Assembly (NCBI RefSeq): GCF_004916975.1
Contig: NZ_STGQ01000001.1
Span: 1,884,993 to 1,948,992 of the forward strand
DNA from: Paenibacillus dokdonensis
GTDB taxonomy: Bacteria; Bacillota; Bacilli; Paenibacillales; Paenibacillaceae
DNA: 64,000 nucleotides
Direction: 5' to 3'
This document shows, in pieces, positions 35,699 through 44,299 of this stretch; within the stretch, counting starts at the first letter, position 1; the number at the start of each line of letters is the position of its first letter. The position numbers and the translations under genes are program-made. The notes beneath the pieces are model-generated. The model had not been told where the DNA came from and made no database searches. It was given only the letters and a program-made list of their open reading frames with translations.

Positions 35699-38287
35699 AT
35701 GCAAAATACGAACCAAGACCCACACAACCTGTATGAACTTTATCCGGTTCCTCAAAAGGTAACTTCACTAAGCGGAGAGTCAAAACTTTCGGATACCATC
35801 CACATTGTTGTCAAGTCCGAACTGAAAGCAGCCACACTACCTAAGCTGCAAAAAGAGCTGAATGATCTTGGGCTCAGCAGCACCGTTTCGAGTGAATTCC
35901 AGGAGGGGCAATCCAACATTGTTCTAGCTTTGAGCGAGCAAGCGGACAGCCTTTCCGATGTAGATGCCGATGTGGTCTCACTTGGTAATTATAAAGAAGG
36001 ATACAACTTGCTGGTCCGTGGAATTGCCTCGGGAGCTCAGGTTGTAATTATCGGTTATGACAGCGACGGTATCCACTATGGAGTAGTCACGTTGTCCCAG
36101 ATGCTGAAGCAATCTCCAAACGGGATCCTGAAGTCTTGTCAGATTGAGGACTATCCGGAAATTTTGTACCGCGGCTATGTCGAAGGTTTTTACGGCTACC
36201 CATGGAGTCATGCGGACCGGATGGATCTTATGGCGTTTGGCGGCGAGCAGAAGCTGAATACATATATCTACGCTCCAAAGGATGATCCTTATCACCGCAA
36301 GCATTGGAGAGATCTGTATCCGGAAGACAAAGCAAAGGATATTGCCGAACTGGCTGCTGCAGGTCATGCCAATAATTTGAATTTCGTCTGGACGATCCAT
36401 CCGGGAGATTCCATTGATCTGTCCATTGAAGAAGATTTTGTATCCGTATTAAATAAGCTGGAGCAGTTGTACGGACTTGGTGTGCGACAATTCGGCGTAT
36501 TGTTCGATGATTTGGTCGGCGTCCCAAATGGCGGGCAGCAGGCAGCGTTTATCAACCGTATCGATAGCGAATTCGTGAAGGCGAAAGGGGATATCCGCCC
36601 TCTGATTACCGTAGGTACGAGGTATTGCGAAGCATGGGGGCCATCCATGACGGATTATTTCAAACCATTTGTTGAAACGCTGCATGAGGACGTTGAAATT
36701 ATGTGGACCGGCGCGGCGACGATGTCCAACATTTCCAAGGAGCAGTACGATTCTCCAATACGACAAATCGGCTCTGACCGCAATCTTTCTGTATGGTGGA
36801 ACTACCCGGTCAATGACTACTGCGATTCCAAAATTTTGATGGGCAAAATCGAGAATCTAAGCTCTGATCTGGATAATGTCAATGGTTTCTTCTCAAACCC
36901 GATGAACCAGGCTCAAGCTTCCAAACAGGCGCTCTTCTGCATAGCCGATCACAACTGGAACACTGACGCTTTTGATACTAATACCAGCCTTTCTGCATCC
37001 TTCAAAGCAATCGCGCCTGAGGTTGCGGAAGATTTGGAGATTTTCGCATCCAACAGCTCTTACCTGAAAGACGATGGCGGTGTCAGTGGAGATTTCATTT
37101 TTGATGAATCGTGGTATTTGAAAGAGGATGTAAAAGAATTGAATGCGGCGATCGAAGCGGGTCAGGATGCTTCAGCTTCTGCGGCCGGTTTGCGAGCTCA
37201 TTTTGAACGCATGGAGCTGGCAGCGAATCGGATTGAAGAGCAGTGTATGAACCGCAATCTGGTGGAAGAACTGAAGCCGTTCCTAGCTGCTTTCAAGCTG
37301 ATGGGTCAATCTGGACAAAACGTTATCCAGGCGTGGAGCGCATTATGGGCCGGAAACCTGATGGATATGGAAAAATATAACGAGGAAGCTCAGAAACAGC
37401 TCGCGGCTATGGAAAATTGCAAAGTAAACCGTTTGAAGGAAGAGATTCCGTTTGATTTTACCGTGGATGTCGGAACGCATGTCATCAAGCCGTTGATCGC
37501 TGAGTTGATCGTCAAGATTGCTGTGAACGCCGGAACGGAAGCTGAGGCGCCTCAGCTGAACTATGACCGGAAAAATATTGCCTTGTCCTCGCTTGGCGTG
37601 ACAGCAGAAGCTTCAAGCAGTGTGAATGATAACGAAAATGCAGCTAAAACGATCGACGGCAGCATCAGCAGCGGCAAATGGTGCGCTACCGAGCATCGAC
37701 CGTATCTGACGGTGGACCTGAAGGAACTGAAGACTATCAAGCAGTATAGAATCATAAACTGCGGTCATCCGGAGGCCAGGGAATCGAAATACTGGAATAC
37801 GATGCATGCACAAATTCTTGCTAGCCAAGATGGTGAACAGTTCGCAATCATTGATGAAATCATCGATAATCGGGAGGACGTGATCAACCGTATCCTTTCC
37901 GAAGAAGTTACGGCTCGCTATATTCGGCTCCAAATCATTGAACCGGCACAAACGAGCGTAGATGGCAGCGGGCATACGCGCATCTATGGATTTGAGCTGT
38001 TCGATGAGCTTTACCCCGAGTTATCCGAAAAAGTGCTGACATCCGATATGGAATATGACCCTTTTGGGACGCTTAAGATTCACCATGTGCGCAAAGGGGA
38101 CAGCATCTCGTTGTATGAATCTCTGGATGCCGAAACGCCGTTTGCCGTTTCCGAGACTTCTGCGGATGAGGGCCAAGAAATTGTATTTAATGACATATCA
38201 ATGTACAATATTGGAAATCGCGTTTTTGTAGAACGGAAGAGTGGTTCTCTCTTACCGAGCGTCAGAACATCGAAAGGCATCGCATAA
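35699..38287 (+). CDS. GH84 beta-N-acetylglucosaminidase with CBM32, no signal peptide
   Basis: The 862-residue protein has an N-terminal GH20b-like domain (about 10-150). The GH84 TIM barrel follows (about 155-440): RGYVEGFYGYPWSHADR, NTYIYAPKDDPYHR and the catalytic pair Asp270-Asp271 in FGVLFDDLVG. A helical region and an F5/8C/CBM32 module (about 625-770) complete it. GH84 enzymes remove O-linked or terminal GlcNAc by substrate-assisted catalysis; bacterial members cut mucin and hyaluronan-type glycans. The start at ATG 35699 with GAGGGGAG gives a hydrophilic N-terminus without a secretion signal, unlike the clostridial relatives, so it may act inside the cell on imported sugars. Confidence 0.9.
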   Translation: MQNTNQDPHNLYELYPVPQKVTSLSGESKLSDTIHIVVKSELKAATLPKLQKELNDLGLSSTVSSEFQEGQSNIVLALSEQADSLSDVDADVVSLGNYKEGYNLLVRGIASGAQVVIIGYDSDGIHYGVVTLSQMLKQSPNGILKSCQIEDYPEILYRGYVEGFYGYPWSHADRMDLMAFGGEQKLNTYIYAPKDDPYHRKHWRDLYPEDKAKDIAELAAAGHANNLNFVWTIHPGDSIDLSIEEDFVSVLNKLEQLYGLGVRQFGVLFDDLVGVPNGGQQAAFINRIDSEFVKAKGDIRPLITVGTRYCEAWGPSMTDYFKPFVETLHEDVEIMWTGAATMSNISKEQYDSPIRQIGSDRNLSVWWNYPVNDYCDSKILMGKIENLSSDLDNVNGFFSNPMNQAQASKQALFCIADHNWNTDAFDTNTSLSASFKAIAPEVAEDLEIFASNSSYLKDDGGVSGDFIFDESWYLKEDVKELNAAIEAGQDASASAAGLRAHFERMELAANRIEEQCMNRNLVEELKPFLAAFKLMGQSGQNVIQAWSALWAGNLMDMEKYNEEAQKQLAAMENCKVNRLKEEIPFDFTVDVGTHVIKPLIAELIVKIAVNAGTEAEAPQLNYDRKNIALSSLGVTAEASSSVNDNENAAKTIDGSISSGKWCATEHRPYLTVDLKELKTIKQYRIINCGHPEARESKYWNTMHAQILASQDGEQFAIIDEIIDNREDVINRILSEEVTARYIRLQIIEPAQTSVDGSGHTRIYGFELFDELYPELSEKVLTSDMEYDPFGTLKIHHVRKGDSISLYESLDAETPFAVSETSADEGQEIVFNDISMYNIGNRVFVERKSGSLLPSVRTSKGIA

Positions 38288-38319
38288 CATACAGGAAACC
38301 GCCATCTGAGGGTTGTAAT

Positions 38320-38360
38320 AAGCACTCCCGTTATCCGTGAAGATAGGGGAGTGCTTTTTT
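38320..38360 (+). terminator. Terminator after the GH84 gene
   Basis: AAGCACTCCC pairs with GGGAGTGCTT, with a six-T tail. Confidence 0.82.
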
Positions 38361-38422
38361 ATAAATCGAATAGAGGAGGATATACACTTTGAGCACTCCA
38401 TCTTTAGCCTAATCATAGCATG

Positions 38423-38773
38423 TTACATATGAGTCAAGATGTTCACCAATCTTCCAAAAGGATCCCGCACATAGAATCTGCGGACGCCCCAAGGCTCATC
38501 CACCGGACCATATTCAATATGGAATCCGGCCTTTTGCATGCGTTCGTATGCTTCTTCCACGTCATCGACTTCAATCGAAAGATCCGGCGTTGGCGTACCC
38601 GAACCTCCTTCAGCGGCAAAGCTGAGCTGGATCTGCATGGTCTGCTCTGATCCGTATGTGGCGATCCAGCCATGGTCCATGAGCAGCTCCAGACCAAGGA
38701 TATCCTGATAAAAGCGTTTTGCTTCTGCAATCTCATGCGTATGTATATTGGTTACGATGCGCTTTACTTTCAT
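38423..38773 (-). CDS. VOC-family (glyoxalase/bleomycin-resistance-like) protein
   Basis: The 116-residue protein is a single VOC unit pair: VKRIVTNIHTHEIAEAKRFYQDILGL at the start, PDLSIEVDDVEEAYERMQKAGF in the middle, and FYVRDPFGRLVNILTHM at the end. Metal-ligand positions are not all preserved, so it may be a binding protein rather than an enzyme. AAAAGGAG precedes ATG 38773. It is transcribed alone, converging on the GH84 gene. Confidence 0.87.
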   Translation of the reverse strand: MKVKRIVTNIHTHEIAEAKRFYQDILGLELLMDHGWIATYGSEQTMQIQLSFAAEGGSGTPTPDLSIEVDDVEEAYERMQKAGFHIEYGPVDEPWGVRRFYVRDPFGRLVNILTHM

Positions 38774-38914
38774 ACTTGTATCGGCTCCTTTTTATAACGC
38801 AATAGTGTATTACCAGCTTTCAGTTTATCTGAAATGAAAATAGAATATATTTATAATGATACCTTATTTTTACTTAAAGATGAAATGAATCTGGCGCTGC
38901 TTCCTCTGTAGCAC

Positions 38915-38940
38915 AAAGACCCAAGGCAGAATGCCTTGGG
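38915..38940 (-). terminator. Terminator of the beta-helix gene
   Basis: CCCAAGGCA and TGCCTTGGG (38920-38928 with 38932-38940) form a perfect 9-bp stem with a 3-nt loop. On the minus strand it is followed by TCTTTGTG. Confidence 0.7.
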
Positions 38941-38961
38941 CTATTTTATTATTCAATCATC

Positions 38962-40026
38962 TCAGAGAACCGGATCTCCGCCTTCGCCGCTCCAGGTCAT
39001 TTCGACGAAAGTAGAGGGTGCAGCCGATGTGGCTGTGTTGGAGCCTGAAGCGTAAAGACCTCCGGCAACCCCGGACATCGTATAATCGGTATACAGTTTG
39101 TTGGAGGCGTAGTTCGTATGAATCATGGCACCGGAAATGTTGGAAGCTGTTACTCCCTTGAGCTCTAAGTTGCTTCCGTATGATACCCCGTCCGAAGCGG
39201 TGCTTTTGTTTGTTCTAAACGCTTGGCCTGTAGATGCATTATTTTGGACGATTGTATTGATGATTTGAACGTTATTGGCACGCATGAATATCCCATTGTT
39301 GCCTACGGTCGATTCGGGTATCGTGTTCTGAAAATCGATATTGGCGCCGACGACTTTAATATGATGCGTGCCTTCCTTGAAGTCAAAACCGTCATTTACC
39401 GTTTTGATGGCATTACAGTTTAAAAACGTGATGTATCCGCTTTGGTCGGGATTGGGGCTCGTTGTCCAGTTTTGATCGGCATCACCTACATAGAAGCCTT
39501 CACCGTATTTACCGCCAGTTCCCGTACCCTGCGCCGTACTGTTCGAGACGAGCCAATATTGGCTATTTTTGCGGATCTTGAAACCTTCGCCTTTTGTATT
39601 TTTAACCGTAACATTGTTCACATAACCATGCGATGCTTCAATCAAAAGTCCCTTGTTGGATTGTGAATTGGAATTGATCGTTATATTTTCCAGCTTGTAA
39701 TAATTGTTTTTGATATGAAATGCCGCATTGCCTGCAGCCCCTGTAAATTGAAATGTGGCACCGCTTCCCGTACCACGGATTGTGATGTAATTGCCTGCCG
39801 ATCCGCTAATGGAGGTGGCAATGGTTCCGTCCGTTACCGAATAGTTCCCCGATACCTCAATGATATCACCGGGACTCGCGCTGGATAAGTAGCTGCGCAG
39901 CGCCGTAACATCACCTGCCGGAACTGTTCTGGTAGCTGCATTAACGGTATGGATCGGGTACAAAGCGAATACAAGCACGAAGCAAAATAGAGATATCATA
40001 CTTAGTTTGAACGATTGTTTCATCAT
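38962..40026 (-). CDS. Secreted right-handed parallel beta-helix protein, putative polysaccharide lyase
   Basis: GGGAGG at 40034-40039 (minus strand) makes ATG 40026 the best of three consecutive ATGs; the frame runs 14 codons further without a ribosome site. A signal peptide (about 1-31, cleavage near VNA) is followed by many short strand repeats ending in turns such as NITINSNSQSNKGLLI, VNNVTVKNTKGEGFKI and NDGFDFKEGTHHIKV. This is the ladder of a right-handed beta-helix seen in pectate lyases (PL9-like) and related lyases. A Lys/Asp-rich loop (NAIKTVNDGFDFKEG) resembles the calcium site of PL9. Family membership is uncertain. A cre-like site lies 120 bp upstream, and an AraC gene precedes it. 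Confidence 0.78.
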   Translation of the reverse strand: MMKQSFKLSMISLFCFVLVFALYPIHTVNAATRTVPAGDVTALRSYLSSASPGDIIEVSGNYSVTDGTIATSISGSAGNYITIRGTGSGATFQFTGAAGNAAFHIKNNYYKLENITINSNSQSNKGLLIEASHGYVNNVTVKNTKGEGFKIRKNSQYWLVSNSTAQGTGTGGKYGEGFYVGDADQNWTTSPNPDQSGYITFLNCNAIKTVNDGFDFKEGTHHIKVVGANIDFQNTIPESTVGNNGIFMRANNVQIINTIVQNNASTGQAFRTNKSTASDGVSYGSNLELKGVTASNISGAMIHTNYASNKLYTDYTMSGVAGGLYASGSNTATSAAPSTFVEMTWSGEGGDPVL

Positions 40027-40145
40027 CATCCAACCTCCCAGTAATGTTGATACTCCGAAATCAAACATGCCTTTTACCGTTGCGTTAATCCTCGTAATAT
40101 ACGTAAAAAGGGCATCACCTCGTTCAATGGAAGATGAAAGTCCGT

Positions 40146-40161
40146 ATTAAAGCGCTTTAAT
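40146..40161. promoter_or_regulatory. Catabolite-responsive element (cre)-like site
   Basis: ATTAAAGCGCTTTAAT is a perfect 16-bp palindrome with the AAAGCGCTTT core of CcpA sites. It lies upstream of the secreted beta-helix gene, as expected for glucose repression. Confidence 0.6.
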
Positions 40162-40200
40162 TATAATTCACTTCAAATACCAGATTGTGGTTTGAAAATA

Positions 40201-41073
40201 TCAATATTCCATCGTCATTCGATACCGGTGGGGAGTCATGCCGTACTTTTTTTTGAACATGGCAATAAAATAGGACGGGTAATTAAACCCGGTTTCCTTG
40301 CTAATTTCCTCAACGGAAAGAGATTGTAAAGCAAGAAGTGTCTTGGCTTCCTCCAGACGTTTCCCATTCGTATATTCGATGATTGTCAAGTCCATCTGTT
40401 CCTTAAACAGCTTCGAAAGGTAATTGGGGGAGAAATGGAGCTCCTCCGCCAAGTCGTTAATCGTAAAAGACAGGTGATAGTGCTTGTTTATCCATTTTAC
40501 GATCATGCCAATAAGCTCTGACGAGCCTGTATTTACAGAATGGTTGAATGCTTCACTTTGAACCTGCGAATATACATGACTATTAAAATAAGTGAAAAAA
40601 TGAAATGTGAATAAGGTTACAATCTCCTTTCGAAGATTTGGGGAAACGAGGGCCAGTGTCTCATTTAAATGTAAAAATTGATCCTCAAGATATGCAGCAT
40701 CCTTGGGTGACAAAGTAAAAAGCTGATAGGACATTTCATGTTCCATAAATTGAGAAAGAGTAGAGGTCAGCTGCGGTAATACACTCAGGAAAGAGTCGAT
40801 GACGGAGGCTTTGATTTTCAACAAGGTGCGAATATAATTGGGCGGGACAATCACTTTAATCTGGTGAATCTGAAATGGTTTTACAAGAATCAAGGTGCGT
40901 GGCTGTAGCGGATACTTTTGATTATTGATGATGTAGCTTCCTGTTCCTTCATGAATATATAAGATTTCCAATCCTTCATGAGCATGAAAATATTCTACAG
41001 GCTCTGTAAGCACGTTGCGATAATTAAACAAATATAAGTTATCTCTCCAACGAATCGCATTATGAATTTTCAT
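40201..41073 (-). CDS. AraC-family transcriptional regulator
   Basis: The 290-residue protein has an N-terminal cupin-type effector domain (about 15-110; HEGLEILYIHEGTGSYIINN) and a C-terminal pair of AraC helix-turn-helices (about 190-288; LHFSPNYLSKLFKEQMDL and ISKETGFNYPSYFIAMFKKK). GGAGG precedes ATG 41073. It stands upstream of the beta-helix gene in the same direction, 174 bp apart, so it likely regulates it. It probably senses a sugar. Confidence 0.92.
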   Translation of the reverse strand: MKIHNAIRWRDNLYLFNYRNVLTEPVEYFHAHEGLEILYIHEGTGSYIINNQKYPLQPRTLILVKPFQIHQIKVIVPPNYIRTLLKIKASVIDSFLSVLPQLTSTLSQFMEHEMSYQLFTLSPKDAAYLEDQFLHLNETLALVSPNLRKEIVTLFTFHFFTYFNSHVYSQVQSEAFNHSVNTGSSELIGMIVKWINKHYHLSFTINDLAEELHFSPNYLSKLFKEQMDLTIIEYTNGKRLEEAKTLLALQSLSVEEISKETGFNYPSYFIAMFKKKYGMTPHRYRMTMEY

Positions 41074-41221
41074 TTCGCACCTCCAGTTTGGATGGCTGTT
41101 CTGCGTCGGATGTTACGGCTGGTTTTAAAAAATTCCATAATGGTTAACTAGAAGTATATTTCAACAAACTGCTATCATTCGCTATTTTCCCGCAAAAATA
41201 AGGACTGCAAAGGATGAGAAT

Positions 41222-41936
41222 ATGCACATTGATTGGGCTTCAACACAAATGTACAACACACTCATGTCGGTAGCAACCGGAGTAGCGTTACTTATGCTGC
41301 TGCGTTTCGGTTCTCTGCTGCGTCTTGGACAGCATGTCAGCTATGAGGGATGGTCGATGGGTTTTGCGGTGCCCGGTTTTATCCTTACGCTTCTTGGTGG
41401 CGCGATGACATTAACCTGGCCTCTTTCTAAAGTGGGTTTCCCGTTCGATGACATTATTTTTGGTGAACCTTCGCTTGCCTTCGGTGTACTCTTGCTGGCC
41501 GGATCAATTTTGCTATGGCGACATTCGAAGAGCGGGAAGAGGTGCAGAGGTTGAGCCCGCCGCAGGCACAAAGCAGGAAGTCGAATATATGAAAAAAATG
41601 ATCCAGCCTATCACGTATTTTGCCGGTGCCATGGGGCTGGCCCTCTTCTCGATTGCGATCGCTGGCATGTATTTTCAATTGTTTGCCGCGCCGCCGGAGG
41701 AACCTATTTCGGGACGTTTTGCGGATTATCCGCTGCTTGAAGCGACCTTTATTTCCGGCTTATATGCACTTACAGGGATCGGGGCAATTCTTCTACCATT
41801 TTCGCTGCACATGGGCAGCGCAGTCATTACGAGGATTATGAAAATTTGCTGGCTGATTGGCGGAATTGCATTCCTGTTGTTTGGTGCCTTAAACTATTTC
41901 ACCCATATTGGTTTAATTATCCACACCATGAAGTGA
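41222..41936 (+). pseudogene. DUF981 membrane protein gene split by a frameshift
   Basis: Two overlapping frames carry the two halves of one family protein. The first (41222-41554) gives MHIDWASTQMYNTLM up to GVLLLAGSILLWRH and then leaves the family with a short false tail. The second frame carries KKMIQPITYFAGAMGLALFS followed by AAPPEEPISGRFADYP, the conserved second half, to 41936. The switch must fall near 41520-41560, where the sequence is AG-rich (GAAGAGCGGGAAGAGG). A separate start for the second half is possible at ATG 41589 with AGCAGGAAG. Either a real single-base loss, a sequencing error, or a split gene would explain it. The family is a multipass membrane protein of unknown role. 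Confidence 0.75.
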
Positions 41937-41990
41937 GTGTTTAACAATAGACACGACAGCGTGAGAACGAGCAGTATTCATTACTATATA

Positions 41991-42033
41991 AAAGAACCGG
42001 TCGTGGAATTTAACCATAACCGGTTCTTTTTGT
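41991..42033 (+). terminator. Terminator between the DUF981 and MATE genes
   Basis: AAAAGAACCGGT pairs perfectly with ACCGGTTCTTTT around an 18-nt loop. Confidence 0.82.
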
Positions 42034-42215
42034 GTTTTTATGATGTATCCTTCTATGTATGTTCTTCCGAATTTTTTTGTGATCTTGACCGCTATTTTAC
42101 AGTCACCGGTACGCGGGCAATATGGTATGCTTTTAAAAGCTAACAACGAATATACATATAAGGTAGTAAGCAAGCAAACGGCATGAGTCAAACTAAAGAG
42201 AGAAGAAGGAATGCT

Positions 42216-43607
42216 ATGAGTTTATGGGTTAGGGAGACCTCATTTTACAAGAATTTTTTCAGGCTGACCCTGCTAATCGCCCTGCAAAACATCATCACCT
42301 TGGGCGTCAACTTGTCGGACAATCTGATGCTGGGCGGCTACAGTGAGTCGGCACTATCAGGCGTTGCGCTGGCTAATCAGATTCAATTTATTTTGCACAT
42401 GCTCGTGATGGGGGCTGCGGAAGGCTTAGTCATCTTGTCCTCCAGAAGCTGGGGAGCCAAAAACTTGGAATCTGTGAAGAAGGCTGCCAGCATTGGCATG
42501 AGAATCGCGCTTCTGGTCAGCGTTGTGATGTTGATTATCGTGTTTATCTTTCCGGAGGGCTGTATGTCACTGTTCACGAATGAGCAGAGAGTCATTGCGG
42601 AAGGTGCACAGTATTTAAGAATTATTTGTTTTTCTTATGTTTTTTTCGCCATTACGAATGTACTGCTCGCCTCGCTGCGGAGCGTCGAGATTGTGCGGAT
42701 TGGTTTTCTCGTATCCTTATCCACGCTGGTCATTAACATTTGTTTGAACTATGTGCTGATCTACGGACATTTTGGGTTGCCACGGATGGGGGTCAGCGGC
42801 TCGGCGACTGCAACACTTACAGCGAGAATCATCGAAACCGTTATAGTCATCATCTTTATCAAACGTTATGACCGCAGGCTTATGCTGAAACTGAAGGATT
42901 TCTTTCAAATTGACAAGGAGCTGTTCAGGCAATACCTGCGGATTGGTTCGCCTATTCTGATGGCCAACGCGCTTTGGGCATGTGCCATGGGCGCGCAGTC
43001 TGCTATTTTGGGACATATGGGTGAATCGGCGATTGCTGCGAATAGTGTAGCCACAACGATCTTTCAGCTGGTTACGGTCATAACCTATGCGTCTGCCAGT
43101 GCAACGGCTGTTGTGATCGGGAAGACCATTGGGGAAGGGCATGTTTCGAAGATCATAACCTACAGCAAAACGATGCAGATGCTCTATCTTTGTATTGGAG
43201 TTTTGACAGGACTAGTGCTCTTTATCACCAAGGATTATGTGACCGGGCTGTACACGATCTCTGACGAAGCAAAGGCACTTGCGGTTCAATTCATGACGGT
43301 TCTGTCGATTACGGTGGTCGGAACCGCGTATCAAATGCCTGCATTAACCGGGATTGTACGCAGTGGGGGAGATACGAAGTTCGTGCTTTATAATGATTTT
43401 ATTTTTATGTGGCTCGTGGTTTTGCCCGCATCATTTATCTGCGCGTTTGTATTTGACCTGTCACCATTAATCACATTCATATGCTTGAAATGCGACCAGA
43501 TTCTCAAATGCTTCGTCGCTCTCGTGAAAGTAAACCGTTTCAAATGGATCCGGACCTTTAACACGGATGTTAAACCGGTGGATTCTTCTGAGAATGTTGC
43601 CACATAA
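42216..43607 (+). CDS. MATE-family efflux transporter
   Basis: ATG 42216 follows AGAAGGA by 7 nt, while ATG 42183 has no ribosome site. The product of about 463 residues has twelve membrane segments in two homologous halves, typical of NorM/DinF-like MATE exporters. LTLLIALQNIITLGVNLSDNLMLG is the first conserved helix and QMPALTGIVRSGGDTKFV the late motif. It exports drugs or toxins against Na+ or H+. No dedicated regulator is adjacent. A short SDR relic follows. Confidence 0.92.
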   Translation: MSLWVRETSFYKNFFRLTLLIALQNIITLGVNLSDNLMLGGYSESALSGVALANQIQFILHMLVMGAAEGLVILSSRSWGAKNLESVKKAASIGMRIALLVSVVMLIIVFIFPEGCMSLFTNEQRVIAEGAQYLRIICFSYVFFAITNVLLASLRSVEIVRIGFLVSLSTLVINICLNYVLIYGHFGLPRMGVSGSATATLTARIIETVIVIIFIKRYDRRLMLKLKDFFQIDKELFRQYLRIGSPILMANALWACAMGAQSAILGHMGESAIAANSVATTIFQLVTVITYASASATAVVIGKTIGEGHVSKIITYSKTMQMLYLCIGVLTGLVLFITKDYVTGLYTISDEAKALAVQFMTVLSITVVGTAYQMPALTGIVRSGGDTKFVLYNDFIFMWLVVLPASFICAFVFDLSPLITFICLKCDQILKCFVALVKVNRFKWIRTFNTDVKPVDSSENVAT

Positions 43608-43611
43608 TAAA

Positions 43612-43713
43612 TATGGCCCGATTCATCCGGTCATTACGGGTACAGCAACGGGACTTGGAAGAGAAACGGCATTAAGCTTGCGTCGGAGAGATTTTCAACG
43701 AATCAGAACATAA
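43612..43713 (+). pseudogene. Relic of a short-chain dehydrogenase N-terminus
   Basis: About 33 codons without start codon spell HPVITGTATGLGRETALSL and stop at 43713. The TGxxxGxG cofactor loop and following helix are those of SDR proteins. Nothing further downstream continues the fold. It is a fragment, probably left by a deletion. Confidence 0.5.
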
Positions 43714-43732
43714 TAATGTTGAGTGAATGAAT

Positions 43733-43776
43733 AATAGCCATGGACAATGCCGGCGGCAAAGGTTCCATGGCTATTT
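43733..43776. terminator. Hairpin with terminator character before the GNAT gene
   Basis: AATAGCCATGG and CCATGGCTATT form a perfect 11-bp stem with a 21-nt GC-rich loop. The T tail is short. Confidence 0.55.
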
Positions 43777-43816
43777 GAATCAAACTTAAGACCATAATAC
43801 AGAAAAGAGAGAGAAC

Positions 43817-44284
43817 ATGAGCTTACACATCCGTGAGATAACACAAGAAAACTGGCGTGCTGCCGCGGCATTAACGGTATCGGCACAGCAGCAGCATTTT
43901 ATAGAGAGCAATGCATTTTCAATGGCAGAATGCTTTTACGAGAAGAATGCCGTATCCGTCGGAATGTACGATAATGATACACTCATTGGGTTTGCCATGT
44001 ATGGCTGGCCGGACGTTCAGGATCAAAGCGCTTGGCTTGACCGTTTCATGATTGACCACCATTTTCAAGGAAAAGGGTATGCCAAACGGTTTCTGCTGCT
44101 GGTCATCCGCTATATCGAACAGCAATATGACTGTAAGAAAATTTACTTAAGTATCCATCCCGAAAACAAGCACGCCCAAACATTATATGAGTCGATGGGA
44201 TTCAAGTTGAACGGACAAATGGATAATGAAGGCGCCGTCCAGGGCCTGGTGATGGAACTCCATTTAGACTCTTTACATGAGTAG
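43817..44284 (+). CDS. GNAT-family N-acetyltransferase (polyamine-acetyltransferase-like)
   Basis: The 155-residue protein resembles the BltD/SpeG-type diamine acetyltransferases: IREITQENWRAAAAL, then SVGMYDNDTLIGFAMYG, a P-loop FQGKGYAKRFLLLVIRYI for acetyl-CoA, and YLSIHPENKHAQTLYESMGF. The start is ATG 43817, with AGAGAGAG as ribosome site. It is 15 bp before the convergent metallophosphoesterase gene. The substrate may be a polyamine, but residues alone do not prove this. Confidence 0.88.
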   Translation: MSLHIREITQENWRAAAALTVSAQQQHFIESNAFSMAECFYEKNAVSVGMYDNDTLIGFAMYGWPDVQDQSAWLDRFMIDHHFQGKGYAKRFLLLVIRYIEQQYDCKKIYLSIHPENKHAQTLYESMGFKLNGQMDNEGAVQGLVMELHLDSLHE

Positions 44285-44299
44285 AATGGGAGGACTCCA

